A stretch of DNA of 13,699 bases from Flavobacteriales bacterium (GTDB lineage Bacteria; Bacteroidota; Bacteroidia; Flavobacteriales; BACL11). The first letter of the stretch is position 1. Each line of letters begins with the position of its first letter. The position numbers and the translations under genes were made by a program. The stretch spans positions 17,424-31,122 of the forward strand of contig PAKE01000047.1 of assembly GCA_002710495.1 (NCBI GenBank), written 5' to 3'. This document shows, piece by piece, positions 1-6,921 of the stretch. Below the pieces are notes generated by a model. The model saw nothing but the letters and a program-made list of their open reading frames with translations. It ran no database searches and had not been told where the DNA came from.

Positions 1-447
1 GCAGTTATTGCGTCGATGGTTCAGTTAGTTGAAATGATTGTTGAGAAATTTTCCCCTACATTATATAGTTCTTTAGGTATCTTTCTTCCTCTTATTGCTG
101 TGAATTGTGCAATCTTAGGAGCTTCCTTATTCATGAAGGAGAATGATTATTCTACGATAACTGAAGCAACTGTATTTGGACTTGGATCTGGAGTAGGTTG
201 GTTTTTAGCTATTGTTGGTATTGCTGCAATCAGAGAGAAAATAAGATATTCAAATGTTCCTCCAGCTCTAAGAGGTTTAGGAATTACATTTATTATTACG
301 GGTTTGATGGGGATTGCTTTTATGAGTTTTATGGGGATTAAGTTAGATGCTAATAATAAAATTGATAATTCTTTAAAGTTATATGAAGATTCTTTAAAAG
401 ACGTAAATATAGATAACAATAATATTAATCAAAAAGAAGAGAATTAA
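1..447 (+). CDS. nqrE: Na+-translocating NADH:quinone oxidoreductase subunit E, C-terminal part (5' end outside window)
   Basis: Membrane subunit of the sodium-pumping NADH:quinone oxidoreductase, the respiratory complex that couples NADH oxidation to Na+ export. The reading frame is open from base 1, so 148 residues are visible and roughly the first quarter of a protein of about 200 residues is missing; the internal Met at 16 is not the start. Hydrophobic helices dominate. The segment around [12 protein letters not shown] (Cys codon at 106-108) matches the conserved cysteine region of NqrE, where a Cys shared with NqrD binds an iron-sulfur centre in the Vibrio cholerae enzyme. The helix ending [15 protein letters not shown] is followed by a polar, Asn/Lys/Asp-rich tail of about 35 residues that goes beyond the last membrane helix. 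It stops two bases before nqrF, as expected for the end of the nqrABCDEF operon. The identification is firm; the role of the tail is unknown. Confidence 0.95.
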   Translation, partial: AVIASMVQLVEMIVEKFSPTLYSSLGIFLPLIAVNCAILGASLFMKENDYSTITEATVFGLGSGVGWFLAIVGIAAIREKIRYSNVPPALRGLGITFIITGLMGIAFMSFMGIKLDANNKIDNSLKLYEDSLKDVNIDNNNINQKEEN

Positions 448-449
448 AA

Positions 450-1766
450 ATGATATTATTAGATGTTTCTTTAACGATAATTAGTAGTGTATTTATCTTC
501 TTACTAGTAGTATTGTTTTTAGTAGGAATATTATTATATATAAAAGCAAAACTTTCTCCATCAGGTAAAATTACTATTAAAATAAATGGAGAAAAAGAAA
601 TAATTGTTGATGGAGGAAGCACATTACTCTCTACTTTGAGTAGTAATGGAATATTTTTACCATCAGCTTGTGGTGGTGGTGGTACTTGTGTACAATGTTC
701 ATGTCAAGTGAATGAAGGAGGAGGAGGCATTTTACCAACAGAATCGCCACATTTTAGCAGAAAAGAAATTGCTGATAATTACAGATTGAGTTGTCAGGTA
801 AAGGTAAGAGAGGATATGGATATTCATATTCCAGAAGAAGTTTTTGGTGTAAAGAAATGGGAAGCTACTGTAGTTTCAAATTATAATGTAGCTACTTACA
901 TAAAAGAATTTATTGTAGAAGTTCCTGAGGATATACCATATGAAGCTGGTGGATATATTCAAATTGAAATCCCTAATTGTAAGGTTCCTTTTTCAGAGAT
1001 GGATATCACAGCACATCCGGAAGATCATCCAGGAGAACCTAATAAATTTGATAAGGATTGGGGAGAAGGGAATTTTGCCATGCGTCACTTAGTGATGAAA
1101 AATGATGAGGAAGTAGTAAGAGCGTATTCTATGGCTTCTTACCCAGATGAAGGAAGAAAGATTATGCTGAATGTAAGGGTTGCTGCTCCACCATACGATG
1201 TAGCTAAAAATACATGGTCAGATCTAAATCCTGGAGTTGCTTCTTCCTATATATTTGGGAGAAAACCAGGAGATAAAGTAACAATATCTGGGCCATATGG
1301 AGAATTCTTTATAAATCATTCCGAAGCTGAAATGCTATATATTGGTGGTGGTGCTGGTATGGCTCCAATGCGTTCTCACCTTTACGAACTATTTAAGACT
1401 CTTAAAACTGGTAGAAAAGTTTCATTTTGGTATGGAGGTAGATCGAGAGCTGAACTTTTCTATATTGAGCATTTTCGTTCTTTAGAAAGAGAATTTTCAA
1501 ACTTTAAATTTTATTTAGTTCTTTCAGATGCTAAAGAATCAGATAATTGGATAGAGAAAAAAGATATTGATGATCCTAATGGAGATGGATTTGTAGGCTT
1601 TGTTCATAATGCAGTTATTGATCAGTACTTAGTTAATCATGAAACTCCTGAAGATATTGAATTATATTTCTGTGGACCACCTATGATGAATCAATCTGTG
1701 ATAAAATTAGCAGAAGATTGGGGTATACCTGATGAGAATGTCCGTTTTGATGATTTTGGAGGATAG
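450..1766 (+). CDS. nqrF: Na+-translocating NADH:quinone oxidoreductase subunit F
   Basis: NADH-accepting subunit of Na+-NQR, passing electrons from NADH via FAD to a 2Fe-2S centre. The 438 residues show the complete family architecture. An N-terminal membrane helix lies at about 8-32. A ferredoxin domain carries the cluster Cys ligands C74, C80, C83 and C115, with an additional Cys at 85. The FAD-binding motif RAYSMAS is at 224-230, the NADH-binding glycine motif GGGAGMAPMRSH at 299-310, CGPP at 408-411, and the typical FDDFGG terminus closes the protein. It is slightly longer than the roughly 408 residues of the Vibrio protein. The ATG lies two bases after the nqrE stop; the leader is A-rich with no convincing Shine-Dalgarno, so translation is probably coupled. 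It is the last gene of the operon, since the next gene is convergent. Confidence 0.97.
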   Translation: MILLDVSLTIISSVFIFLLVVLFLVGILLYIKAKLSPSGKITIKINGEKEIIVDGGSTLLSTLSSNGIFLPSACGGGGTCVQCSCQVNEGGGGILPTESPHFSRKEIADNYRLSCQVKVREDMDIHIPEEVFGVKKWEATVVSNYNVATYIKEFIVEVPEDIPYEAGGYIQIEIPNCKVPFSEMDITAHPEDHPGEPNKFDKDWGEGNFAMRHLVMKNDEEVVRAYSMASYPDEGRKIMLNVRVAAPPYDVAKNTWSDLNPGVASSYIFGRKPGDKVTISGPYGEFFINHSEAEMLYIGGGAGMAPMRSHLYELFKTLKTGRKVSFWYGGRSRAELFYIEHFRSLEREFSNFKFYLVLSDAKESDNWIEKKDIDDPNGDGFVGFVHNAVIDQYLVNHETPEDIELYFCGPPMMNQSVIKLAEDWGIPDENVRFDDFGG

Positions 1767-1780
1767 TAATATCTAAAAAT

Positions 1781-2884
1781 TTATTCCTTCCAATCAGCAA
1801 TAAAAAGATTTGTTGCTCTTGTTCCTCCATTATTTCTATTAGATGAGAACACTAACTTTTTTCCATCATAAGAGAACATAGGAAATGCGTCAAAAATACC
1901 ATCAAAAGTAATTTGTTCTAGATCTGTTCCATCTATGTTTATCATAAATAAATTAAATGGAAAACCTTTTTCTGATTTATGATTAGAAGAAAATATTACT
2001 TTGTTACCACTAGGATGAAAGAAAGGAGCCCAATTTGCATTTCCTAAGTTAGTTATCTGAGTTAAATCCGAGCCATCTATATTGCAAATAAATAATTCCA
2101 TTTCTGTTGGTTTTACTAATCCTTCAGAAAGAAGTTGTTTATATACTTTAATTTCTTCATTTGTTTTTGGTCTGGAAGAACGGAAAATTAGTTTTGTTCC
2201 GTCAGGAGAAAAGAACGCTCCACCATCATATCCTAATCCAAAAGTAATTTGTTTTATATTACTTCCATCAATATTCATAATATAAAGTTCTAAATCACCA
2301 GAACGGTTAGATGTAAAAACAATTTTATCCCCTTGCGGAGAAACAGTTGCTTCAGCATCATAACCAGGTTCATCTGTTAATTGCTTTATTATATTTCCTT
2401 TTAGGTCAGTAACAAAAATATCAAAGTCAGGATAGATTGGCCATACATACGCACCATCTTCTCTTTTTTCTGGTTCTTTTGGGCAGTTTTTGTCACCTAA
2501 ATGTGTGGAAGCGTAAATAACTGTTGTATCTCCTGGCATAAAGTATGAACAAGTAGTTCTTCCTAAACCAGTACTTACCATTGGAGGAAGTTTCTCTTTT
2601 ATATTGTCATTTACCCAGTCTGTAACATAGATCTGATCACAATCAATTCCTATCTCAGGATTCTTTAATTGAAATACTAATCTAGTGTCATCAAAAGAAA
2701 AATAGGCCTCTGCATTATCTCCTCCAAAAGTAAGTTGTTTTATGTTTTGAAGATGTTTTTCTTGAGAGTAATGTATGTTTGATTTCTTGATATCCTTACT
2801 TTCTACCTTAGTAGTCTTTATTGGTTTTTTCTCTCCACAGGATACAAGTAAAAAACAAAGGAAAGGTAAGATAATTCTATTCAT
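1781..2884 (-). CDS. Lipoprotein with TolB-like PD40 beta-propeller repeats
   Basis: Predicted exported lipoprotein of 367 residues. A short hydrophobic signal ends in a lipobox LLVSC with the lipidated Cys at 16, followed by a Lys-rich linker to about residue 45. The rest is built from TolB/WD40-like PD40 repeats. Units of the form QLTF...FS.DGTKLVF.SNR start near residues 50, 168, 212, 276 and 324, several followed by the strand motif L(Y/F)IxNIDGS. Between the first and second repeats lies a longer insert holding Cys 82, 112 and 134. The fourth blade is preceded by a segment (about 246-262, KVYKQLLSEGLVKPTEMEL) that breaks repeat regularity. Such proteins are common in Bacteroidota; the ligand is unknown. 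It is too short, and lacks the N-terminal domain, to be TolB itself, and no tol/pal genes are nearby. It is transcribed alone, convergent with nqrF. Confidence 0.85.
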   Translation of the reverse strand: MNRIILPFLCFLLVSCGEKKPIKTTKVESKDIKKSNIHYSQEKHLQNIKQLTFGGDNAEAYFSFDDTRLVFQLKNPEIGIDCDQIYVTDWVNDNIKEKLPPMVSTGLGRTTCSYFMPGDTTVIYASTHLGDKNCPKEPEKREDGAYVWPIYPDFDIFVTDLKGNIIKQLTDEPGYDAEATVSPQGDKIVFTSNRSGDLELYIMNIDGSNIKQITFGLGYDGGAFFSPDGTKLIFRSSRPKTNEEIKVYKQLLSEGLVKPTEMELFICNIDGSDLTQITNLGNANWAPFFHPSGNKVIFSSNHKSEKGFPFNLFMINIDGTDLEQITFDGIFDAFPMFSYDGKKLVFSSNRNNGGTRATNLFIADWKE

Positions 2885-2909
2885 AATTTTTTGTTTTAAT
2901 TTGGAAATG

Positions 2910-2917
2910 CAAATATA
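2910..2917 (-). promoter_or_regulatory. Bacteroidota -7 box for the PD40 lipoprotein gene
   Basis: On the minus strand this reads TATATTTG, a full match to TAnnTTTG, the -7 element used by the Bacteroidota primary sigma factor. It lies 25 bases upstream of the ATG at 2884, giving an expected leader of about 20 bases. I see no TTG at the usual -33 distance, so support rests on the -7 box and its placement in a 93-base divergent gap. Confidence 0.5.
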
Positions 2918-2965
2918 TAAGTTAAGAATAATTTTAAGTTATGATAAATATATTTTTTTAAGATG

Positions 2966-2973
2966 TATTTTTG
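2966..2973 (+). promoter_or_regulatory. Bacteroidota -7 box abutting the uup start
   Basis: TATTTTTG matches TAnnTTTG exactly and lies four bases before the ATG at 2978. Transcription would begin at about 2977-2980, that is at the start codon itself, predicting a leaderless or nearly leaderless mRNA. It lies inside the reading frame if translation is assumed to start at the upstream ATG at 2963, which argues against that start. There is no clear TTG at -33, so the call is moderate. Confidence 0.5.
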
Positions 2974-2977
2974 TAAG

Positions 2978-4849
2978 ATGAATTTAATATCAGTAGAAGA
3001 GTTGAGTAAAGATTACGGAGAGAGAGTTTTGTTCGAGAATTTAAGTTTTGGTTTAAGTAGAGGAGATAAAATGGCACTTATAGCTAATAATGGAACAGGA
3101 AAATCTTCTTTGTTAAAAATAATTACTGGTAAAGATGTTTTCTCAGCAGGCAAAGTAACTTTTAGAAAAGGAATAGAGGTTGGTTATCTATCTCAGAATT
3201 CTGATTTTGATGAGAGTTTAACTATTCAGCAATTGGTAGATTCAGCACAAAGTAGAGTAAGTAAAATAATTGCAGAATATGAAAAGGCAGTAGTAAATCA
3301 AACCAACGATTTTTCAGAAAAAAACCAAAATACTGTAGAGGAACTAACTTTACTTATGGATCAGTATTCCGCTTGGGATTATGATAGGAGGATAAAGCAA
3401 ATTCTTAGTAAATTTAAAATCACAGATTTAAGTCATAAGGTAGCAAAGCTATCTGGAGGCCAAAAAAAGAGGTTGTCACTTTCCCTTTTACTTATTGATG
3501 AATCGGATGTATTACTGTTAGATGAGCCTACCAATCATTTGGATGTAGAAATGATTGAGTGGTTAGAAAAGTATTTGTCTCAGCAGAAAATAACTCTATT
3601 AATGGTGACCCACGATCGATATTTTCTGGAAAATGTCTGTAACCACATATTAGAGCTAGAAAATGGAGAATTGTATCATCACAAAGGAAATTACTCTTAC
3701 TTTTTGGAAAAAAGGGAGGAAAGGGAAAATAATTTTAGTGTAGAAATAGAAAAAGCCGGCAAGCTGATGAAAAAGGAATTGGAGTGGGTAAGACGTTCTC
3801 CAAAAGCAAGAACTACAAAATCAAAGTCTCGTTTACAGAGTTTTGAAAAGATAAAAGAAAAAGCGAATTCTGGAAGAAAGAAATCTGAACTGAAATTAGA
3901 AGTTAAAATGAGTAGGGTTGGAGGTAAAATACTAGAATTAAAGAATATACATAAATCGTATGGTGATATATGTATTTTAGATGGATTTACATATACCTTC
4001 AAAAAAGGTGAAAGAATAGGCATATTGGGTGGTAATGGGGTAGGAAAAAGTACTCTTCTTAATATCCTTACTGGAAAAGAAAAGGCTGATAGTGGAAAAG
4101 TAAATGTCGGTGAAACAATAGTTTATGGATATTTTTCTCAAGGAGGAATAGAAATAAAAGAAGATAAAAGAGTAATAGAGGTTTTAAAGGATATTGCAGA
4201 TGTAATAATACTTGCAAACGGAAGTAAAATATCAGCTTCACAAATGTTAGAACATTTTATGTTTACTCCAGACATGCAATATACTTATGTAAGCAAACTT
4301 AGCGGAGGAGAAAAAAGAAGATTGTACTTGCTTACTGTATTGATGAAAAATCCTAATTTCCTTATTTTAGATGAGCCAACAAACGACATGGATTTACTTA
4401 CTCTTACCAAGTTAGAGGAGTTCCTTCTGGAATTTAAAGGTTGTTTGATAATTGTATCTCACGATAGGTATTTTATGGATAAACTAACCGATCATATTTT
4501 TGTGTTTAAAGGTGGTGGTGTAATTGATGATTTTTATGGTAACTATTCAGACTTTAGAGAGAAAAAAAAAGAGGAAGAGAAAGAATTAAAATCCGTAAAA
4601 AAGGAAAAATATTCTCCCGTAAAAGCTGAAGAGAAAAGAAAAGTTTCCTACAAAGAAAAATACGAATACGAGCAGTTGGAAAAAGAAATAGCTATTTTAG
4701 AAAAAGAGAAAGAAGAGTTGGAGTCATCCTTATTAAACCCTAATTTAGATGTAGAAATAATTATTGAAAATAGTAAAATACTTTCAGATATTGTAAATAT
4801 AATAGATAAAAAAAGTTCTAGATGGTTAGAACTAGATGAACTAATGTAA
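2978..4849 (+). CDS. uup: ABC-F family ATPase, Uup type
   Basis: Soluble tandem ATPase of the ABC-F family, which act on ribosomes rather than as transporters. I start it at 2978 (623 residues), since family members begin at this MNLISVEELSKDYG-like strand and a -7 promoter box lies between the upstream in-frame ATG at 2963 and this one. Domain 1 has Walker A GTGKSS at 39-44, signature LSGGQ at 158-162, Walker B LLLDEPTNHLD at 179-189 and the His loop at 211-215. The inter-domain linker at about 260-295 carries the EWVRRSPKARTTKSKSR pattern that resembles the Uup linker. Domain 2 has GGNGVGKST at 351-359, LSGGE at 441-445 and LILDEPTNDMD at 462-472, a Uup-like variant. A Lys/Glu-rich C-terminal coiled coil (about 575-623) also fits Uup. 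Uup subfamily rather than EttA or a resistance ABC-F is an inference from the linker and the coiled coil. It is followed by a hydrolase gene after one base. Confidence 0.9.
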   Translation: MNLISVEELSKDYGERVLFENLSFGLSRGDKMALIANNGTGKSSLLKIITGKDVFSAGKVTFRKGIEVGYLSQNSDFDESLTIQQLVDSAQSRVSKIIAEYEKAVVNQTNDFSEKNQNTVEELTLLMDQYSAWDYDRRIKQILSKFKITDLSHKVAKLSGGQKKRLSLSLLLIDESDVLLLDEPTNHLDVEMIEWLEKYLSQQKITLLMVTHDRYFLENVCNHILELENGELYHHKGNYSYFLEKREERENNFSVEIEKAGKLMKKELEWVRRSPKARTTKSKSRLQSFEKIKEKANSGRKKSELKLEVKMSRVGGKILELKNIHKSYGDICILDGFTYTFKKGERIGILGGNGVGKSTLLNILTGKEKADSGKVNVGETIVYGYFSQGGIEIKEDKRVIEVLKDIADVIILANGSKISASQMLEHFMFTPDMQYTYVSKLSGGEKRRLYLLTVLMKNPNFLILDEPTNDMDLLTLTKLEEFLLEFKGCLIIVSHDRYFMDKLTDHIFVFKGGGVIDDFYGNYSDFREKKKEEEKELKSVKKEKYSPVKAEEKRKVSYKEKYEYEQLEKEIAILEKEKEELESSLLNPNLDVEIIIENSKILSDIVNIIDKKSSRWLELDELM

Positions 4850-4850
4850 T

Positions 4851-5663
4851 ATGAAAAAGAGTATAGAAATAATAAAAGGAAGTAATCAGAAGAAAATTTT
4901 AATGGATATTACTTTTCCTAAGAAAAGTAATAATAAATTGATAATTTTTTCACACGGATTTAAAGGTTTTAAGGATTGGGGATGTTTTAATCTAATATCC
5001 AGGATCTTTGCTGAAAACGGATTTACTTTCTTGAAATTTAATTTTTCCCATAATGGAACAACTATTACTGATCCATTAAATTTTAATGATTTAGAAGCAT
5101 TTGGAAATAATAATTTTTCTATAGAATTGAATGATCTGTCTTTAGTGTTAGGTTGGTCCGTTCAGAATTTAAATATATCGGATATTACTCTTTTAGGACA
5201 CAGTAGAGGAGGAGGTGTTTCCATGCTGAAATCAGCTGAGGATAAAAGAGTTAAAAGAGTAATAAGTTGGTCTTCTCCTTCTAGTTTCTTAAATAGAGCT
5301 TCTTCGGATAGAGTAGAAATCTGGAAACAGAAAGGAGTATCATTTGTTTATAATGGAAGAACCAAACAAAACATGCCGTTATATATTCAGTTATATAATG
5401 ATTGTGAACAAAATAAAGAAAGATTAGATATTCAGAATTCAGTTAGTAATTTAACAATTTCTCAATTAGTTATTCATGGAGATGCGGATCCATCAGTTGA
5501 TGTAAAAGAAGCTTATGATTTACATAGATGGAATCCCTGTTCAGAACTATTTATAGTGAAAGATGCTGACCATGTTTTTGGGGCTTCACATCCTTGTAAT
5601 TCCAATAAATTACCATCAGATTTACAAATAGTTGTAGATAAAACTATAGAATTTATTCAATAA
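4851..5663 (+). CDS. Alpha/beta hydrolase, substrate unknown
   Basis: Predicted cytoplasmic hydrolase of 270 residues with no signal peptide or membrane segment. The order of landmarks is that of the serine hydrolase fold. An early SHGFKGFKDWG loop (34-44) would supply the oxyanion hole, the nucleophile elbow GHSRGG (116-121) puts the Ser at 118, IHGDADPSV (208-216) supplies the acid, most likely Asp213, and DADHVFG puts the catalytic His at 241. All triad residues are present, so it should be active. The sequence resembles small carboxylesterase or S33-peptidase-like hydrolases, but the substrate cannot be read from it. The ATG follows the uup stop by a single base, so the two are almost certainly co-transcribed. 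Its 3' end overlaps the stop of the convergent dihydroorotase-like gene by 11 bases. Confidence 0.85.
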   Translation: MKKSIEIIKGSNQKKILMDITFPKKSNNKLIIFSHGFKGFKDWGCFNLISRIFAENGFTFLKFNFSHNGTTITDPLNFNDLEAFGNNNFSIELNDLSLVLGWSVQNLNISDITLLGHSRGGGVSMLKSAEDKRVKRVISWSSPSSFLNRASSDRVEIWKQKGVSFVYNGRTKQNMPLYIQLYNDCEQNKERLDIQNSVSNLTISQLVIHGDADPSVDVKEAYDLHRWNPCSELFIVKDADHVFGASHPCNSNKLPSDLQIVVDKTIEFIQ

Positions 5664-6921
5664 TAACAAACTGATTATTATTATAAATAGCTACAGCTTT
5701 TCCTTTTAGCTTTTCTCCAATAAAGGGTGTGTTTCTTGATTTTGATTTTATATCAGATTCTATTACTTCCCATTCTAACTTTGGATTAAATATGGTGATA
5801 TTTGCTTTTTCCCCCTCTTCAATTTTTAACTCTTCTTTTAGTGCTATTTTCCTTGGATTTGTAGATATTTTCTCTATTATTTCAGATATACTTAAGTCAG
5901 AACTTATGTGTTTCCCTAAAAGTCCAAAAAGAGTTTCTAGTCCTAATATTCCGAATGCAGCATTGTCAAATTCTGTTTTCTTGTTTTCCTGATCTTCTGG
6001 TGAATGATCAGAGCAAATTACATCAATTGTTCCGTTTTTTAACGCTTTGATTAGAGCTGAATTATCTTTTTTAGTTCTTAGTGGAGGAAGTACTTTGTAT
6101 CTTGTGTCAAAAGTTTTTACTTTTTCGTCTGTCATAACTAGGTTATTGATTGAAACATCTGCTGTGATGTTTGCTCCTTCTTTTTTTCCAATTTTTATTT
6201 TATTGACGGACTCTTTTGTGGATATGTAAGAAAGGTGTAAGTTTCCTTCAGTGTATTTTGCGAGATTTATATCTCTATCAACCATTATTTCTTCAGATAT
6301 ATTTGATATACCACTTAATCCCATATTAGTGCTAGTTATTCCTTCATTCATCTTTCCATTATTAAAGATACTTTTGTCGTTAGGATAGTTCATAATAAGT
6401 CCGTCAAGATCCTTGCTGTATAGTAGAGCTAATTTCATTACTTCATTTCTTTGTAAGGATTTTTTATCGTCAGTAAAAGTTCGACAATTTACAGAGTTAA
6501 TGTCGTGCATTTCCACTAAATCGTTTCCTTCCATCTTCTTTGTTATTGAAGAGGATGTATGAACATCTACAACACTTCCTATTGTATTGTTTTTAATGTA
6601 TTCCACATGTGATTTGCTGTCAATTACTGGCTCGGTTTGAGGCATTAGTAATACAGATGTAAACCCTCCTTTTATCGCAGATTTTATTCCTGTTTTCAGA
6701 TCATCTTTATATTCAAATCCTGGCTCACGGAAGTTAGAGTGCATATCCATCCAGCCTGTAGAAATATGTAGGTTTTTATCAGAAAATTCGGTTGATCCTT
6801 TTTCAGTAATATTTTTTGCAATTTTTGTAATAATTCCATCAGTAATTAATATATCACAGGTTTTGTTATGATGTTTGGAATTAGCATCAATTATTCGTGC
6901 TGATTTAATTAGTAAATTCAT
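5653..6921 (-). CDS. Dihydroorotase-like protein lacking metal ligands (probable pseudoenzyme)
   Basis: Full-length member (422 residues) of the class I dihydroorotase branch of the amidohydrolase superfamily, whose active members convert carbamoyl-aspartate to dihydroorotate in pyrimidine synthesis. The fold signatures are in order: DMHSNFREPG at 59-68, MPQTEPVID at 93-101, TDD at 150-152, MNEG at 191-194, VLPPLR at 277-282, SDHSPE at 304-309 and the NPRKIA helix near 355-360. The metal site is badly eroded. HxH has become H61-S-N63, the usual His before the acidic loop is N178, the usual HVST His is Y232, PHH has become I-N-N at 258-260, and the substrate-binding N of NPPLR is L279. Asp151/152, Asp305 and His306 remain. 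Catalysis is therefore unlikely. Known noncatalytic PyrC-like proteins in pseudomonads support assembly of aspartate transcarbamoylase, and a similar role is possible here. Its start overlaps the upstream membrane-protein gene by ATGA. Confidence 0.85.
   Translation of the reverse strand: MNLLIKSARIIDANSKHHNKTCDILITDGIITKIAKNITEKGSTEFSDKNLHISTGWMDMHSNFREPGFEYKDDLKTGIKSAIKGGFTSVLLMPQTEPVIDSKSHVEYIKNNTIGSVVDVHTSSSITKKMEGNDLVEMHDINSVNCRTFTDDKKSLQRNEVMKLALLYSKDLDGLIMNYPNDKSIFNNGKMNEGITSTNMGLSGISNISEEIMVDRDINLAKYTEGNLHLSYISTKESVNKIKIGKKEGANITADVSINNLVMTDEKVKTFDTRYKVLPPLRTKKDNSALIKALKNGTIDVICSDHSPEDQENKKTEFDNAAFGILGLETLFGLLGKHISSDLSISEIIEKISTNPRKIALKEELKIEEGEKANITIFNPKLEWEVIESDIKSKSRNTPFIGEKLKGKAVAIYNNNQFVIIE

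Noticed and set aside
147..419. Open frame of 90 codons on the minus strand inside nqrE
   Set aside because: Lies wholly antisense to a clearly identified gene and has no family features; the same applies to minus-strand frames at 425-622 and 3697-4023.
1781..2884. TolB of the Tol-Pal system
   Set aside because: It is a lipoprotein, lacks the TolB N-terminal domain and has no tolQRA or pal neighbours.
2775..2981. Plus-strand open frame spanning the divergent gap before uup
   Set aside because: It overlaps the signal-peptide region of the lipoprotein gene and both promoter boxes, and its hydrophobic look comes from the reverse of a signal sequence.
2978..4849. Antibiotic-resistance ABC-F protein
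   Set aside because: The linker pattern and C-terminal coiled coil match the housekeeping Uup group, and resistance ABC-F proteins usually have a longer, different linker.
5729..6229. Plus-strand open frames of 60-87 codons opposite the dihydroorotase-like gene
   Set aside because: Shadows of the real minus-strand gene; low-complexity Phe/Ser/Ile composition typical of antisense AT-rich coding. Similar frames at 2082-2285, 8266-8499 and 9692-9886 were dismissed for the same reason.
5653..6921. Active dihydroorotase PyrC, allantoinase or hydantoinase
   Set aside because: Three of the four His metal ligands are replaced, so a catalytic name would mislead; the motif order fits the dihydroorotase branch better than allantoinase or hydantoinase.
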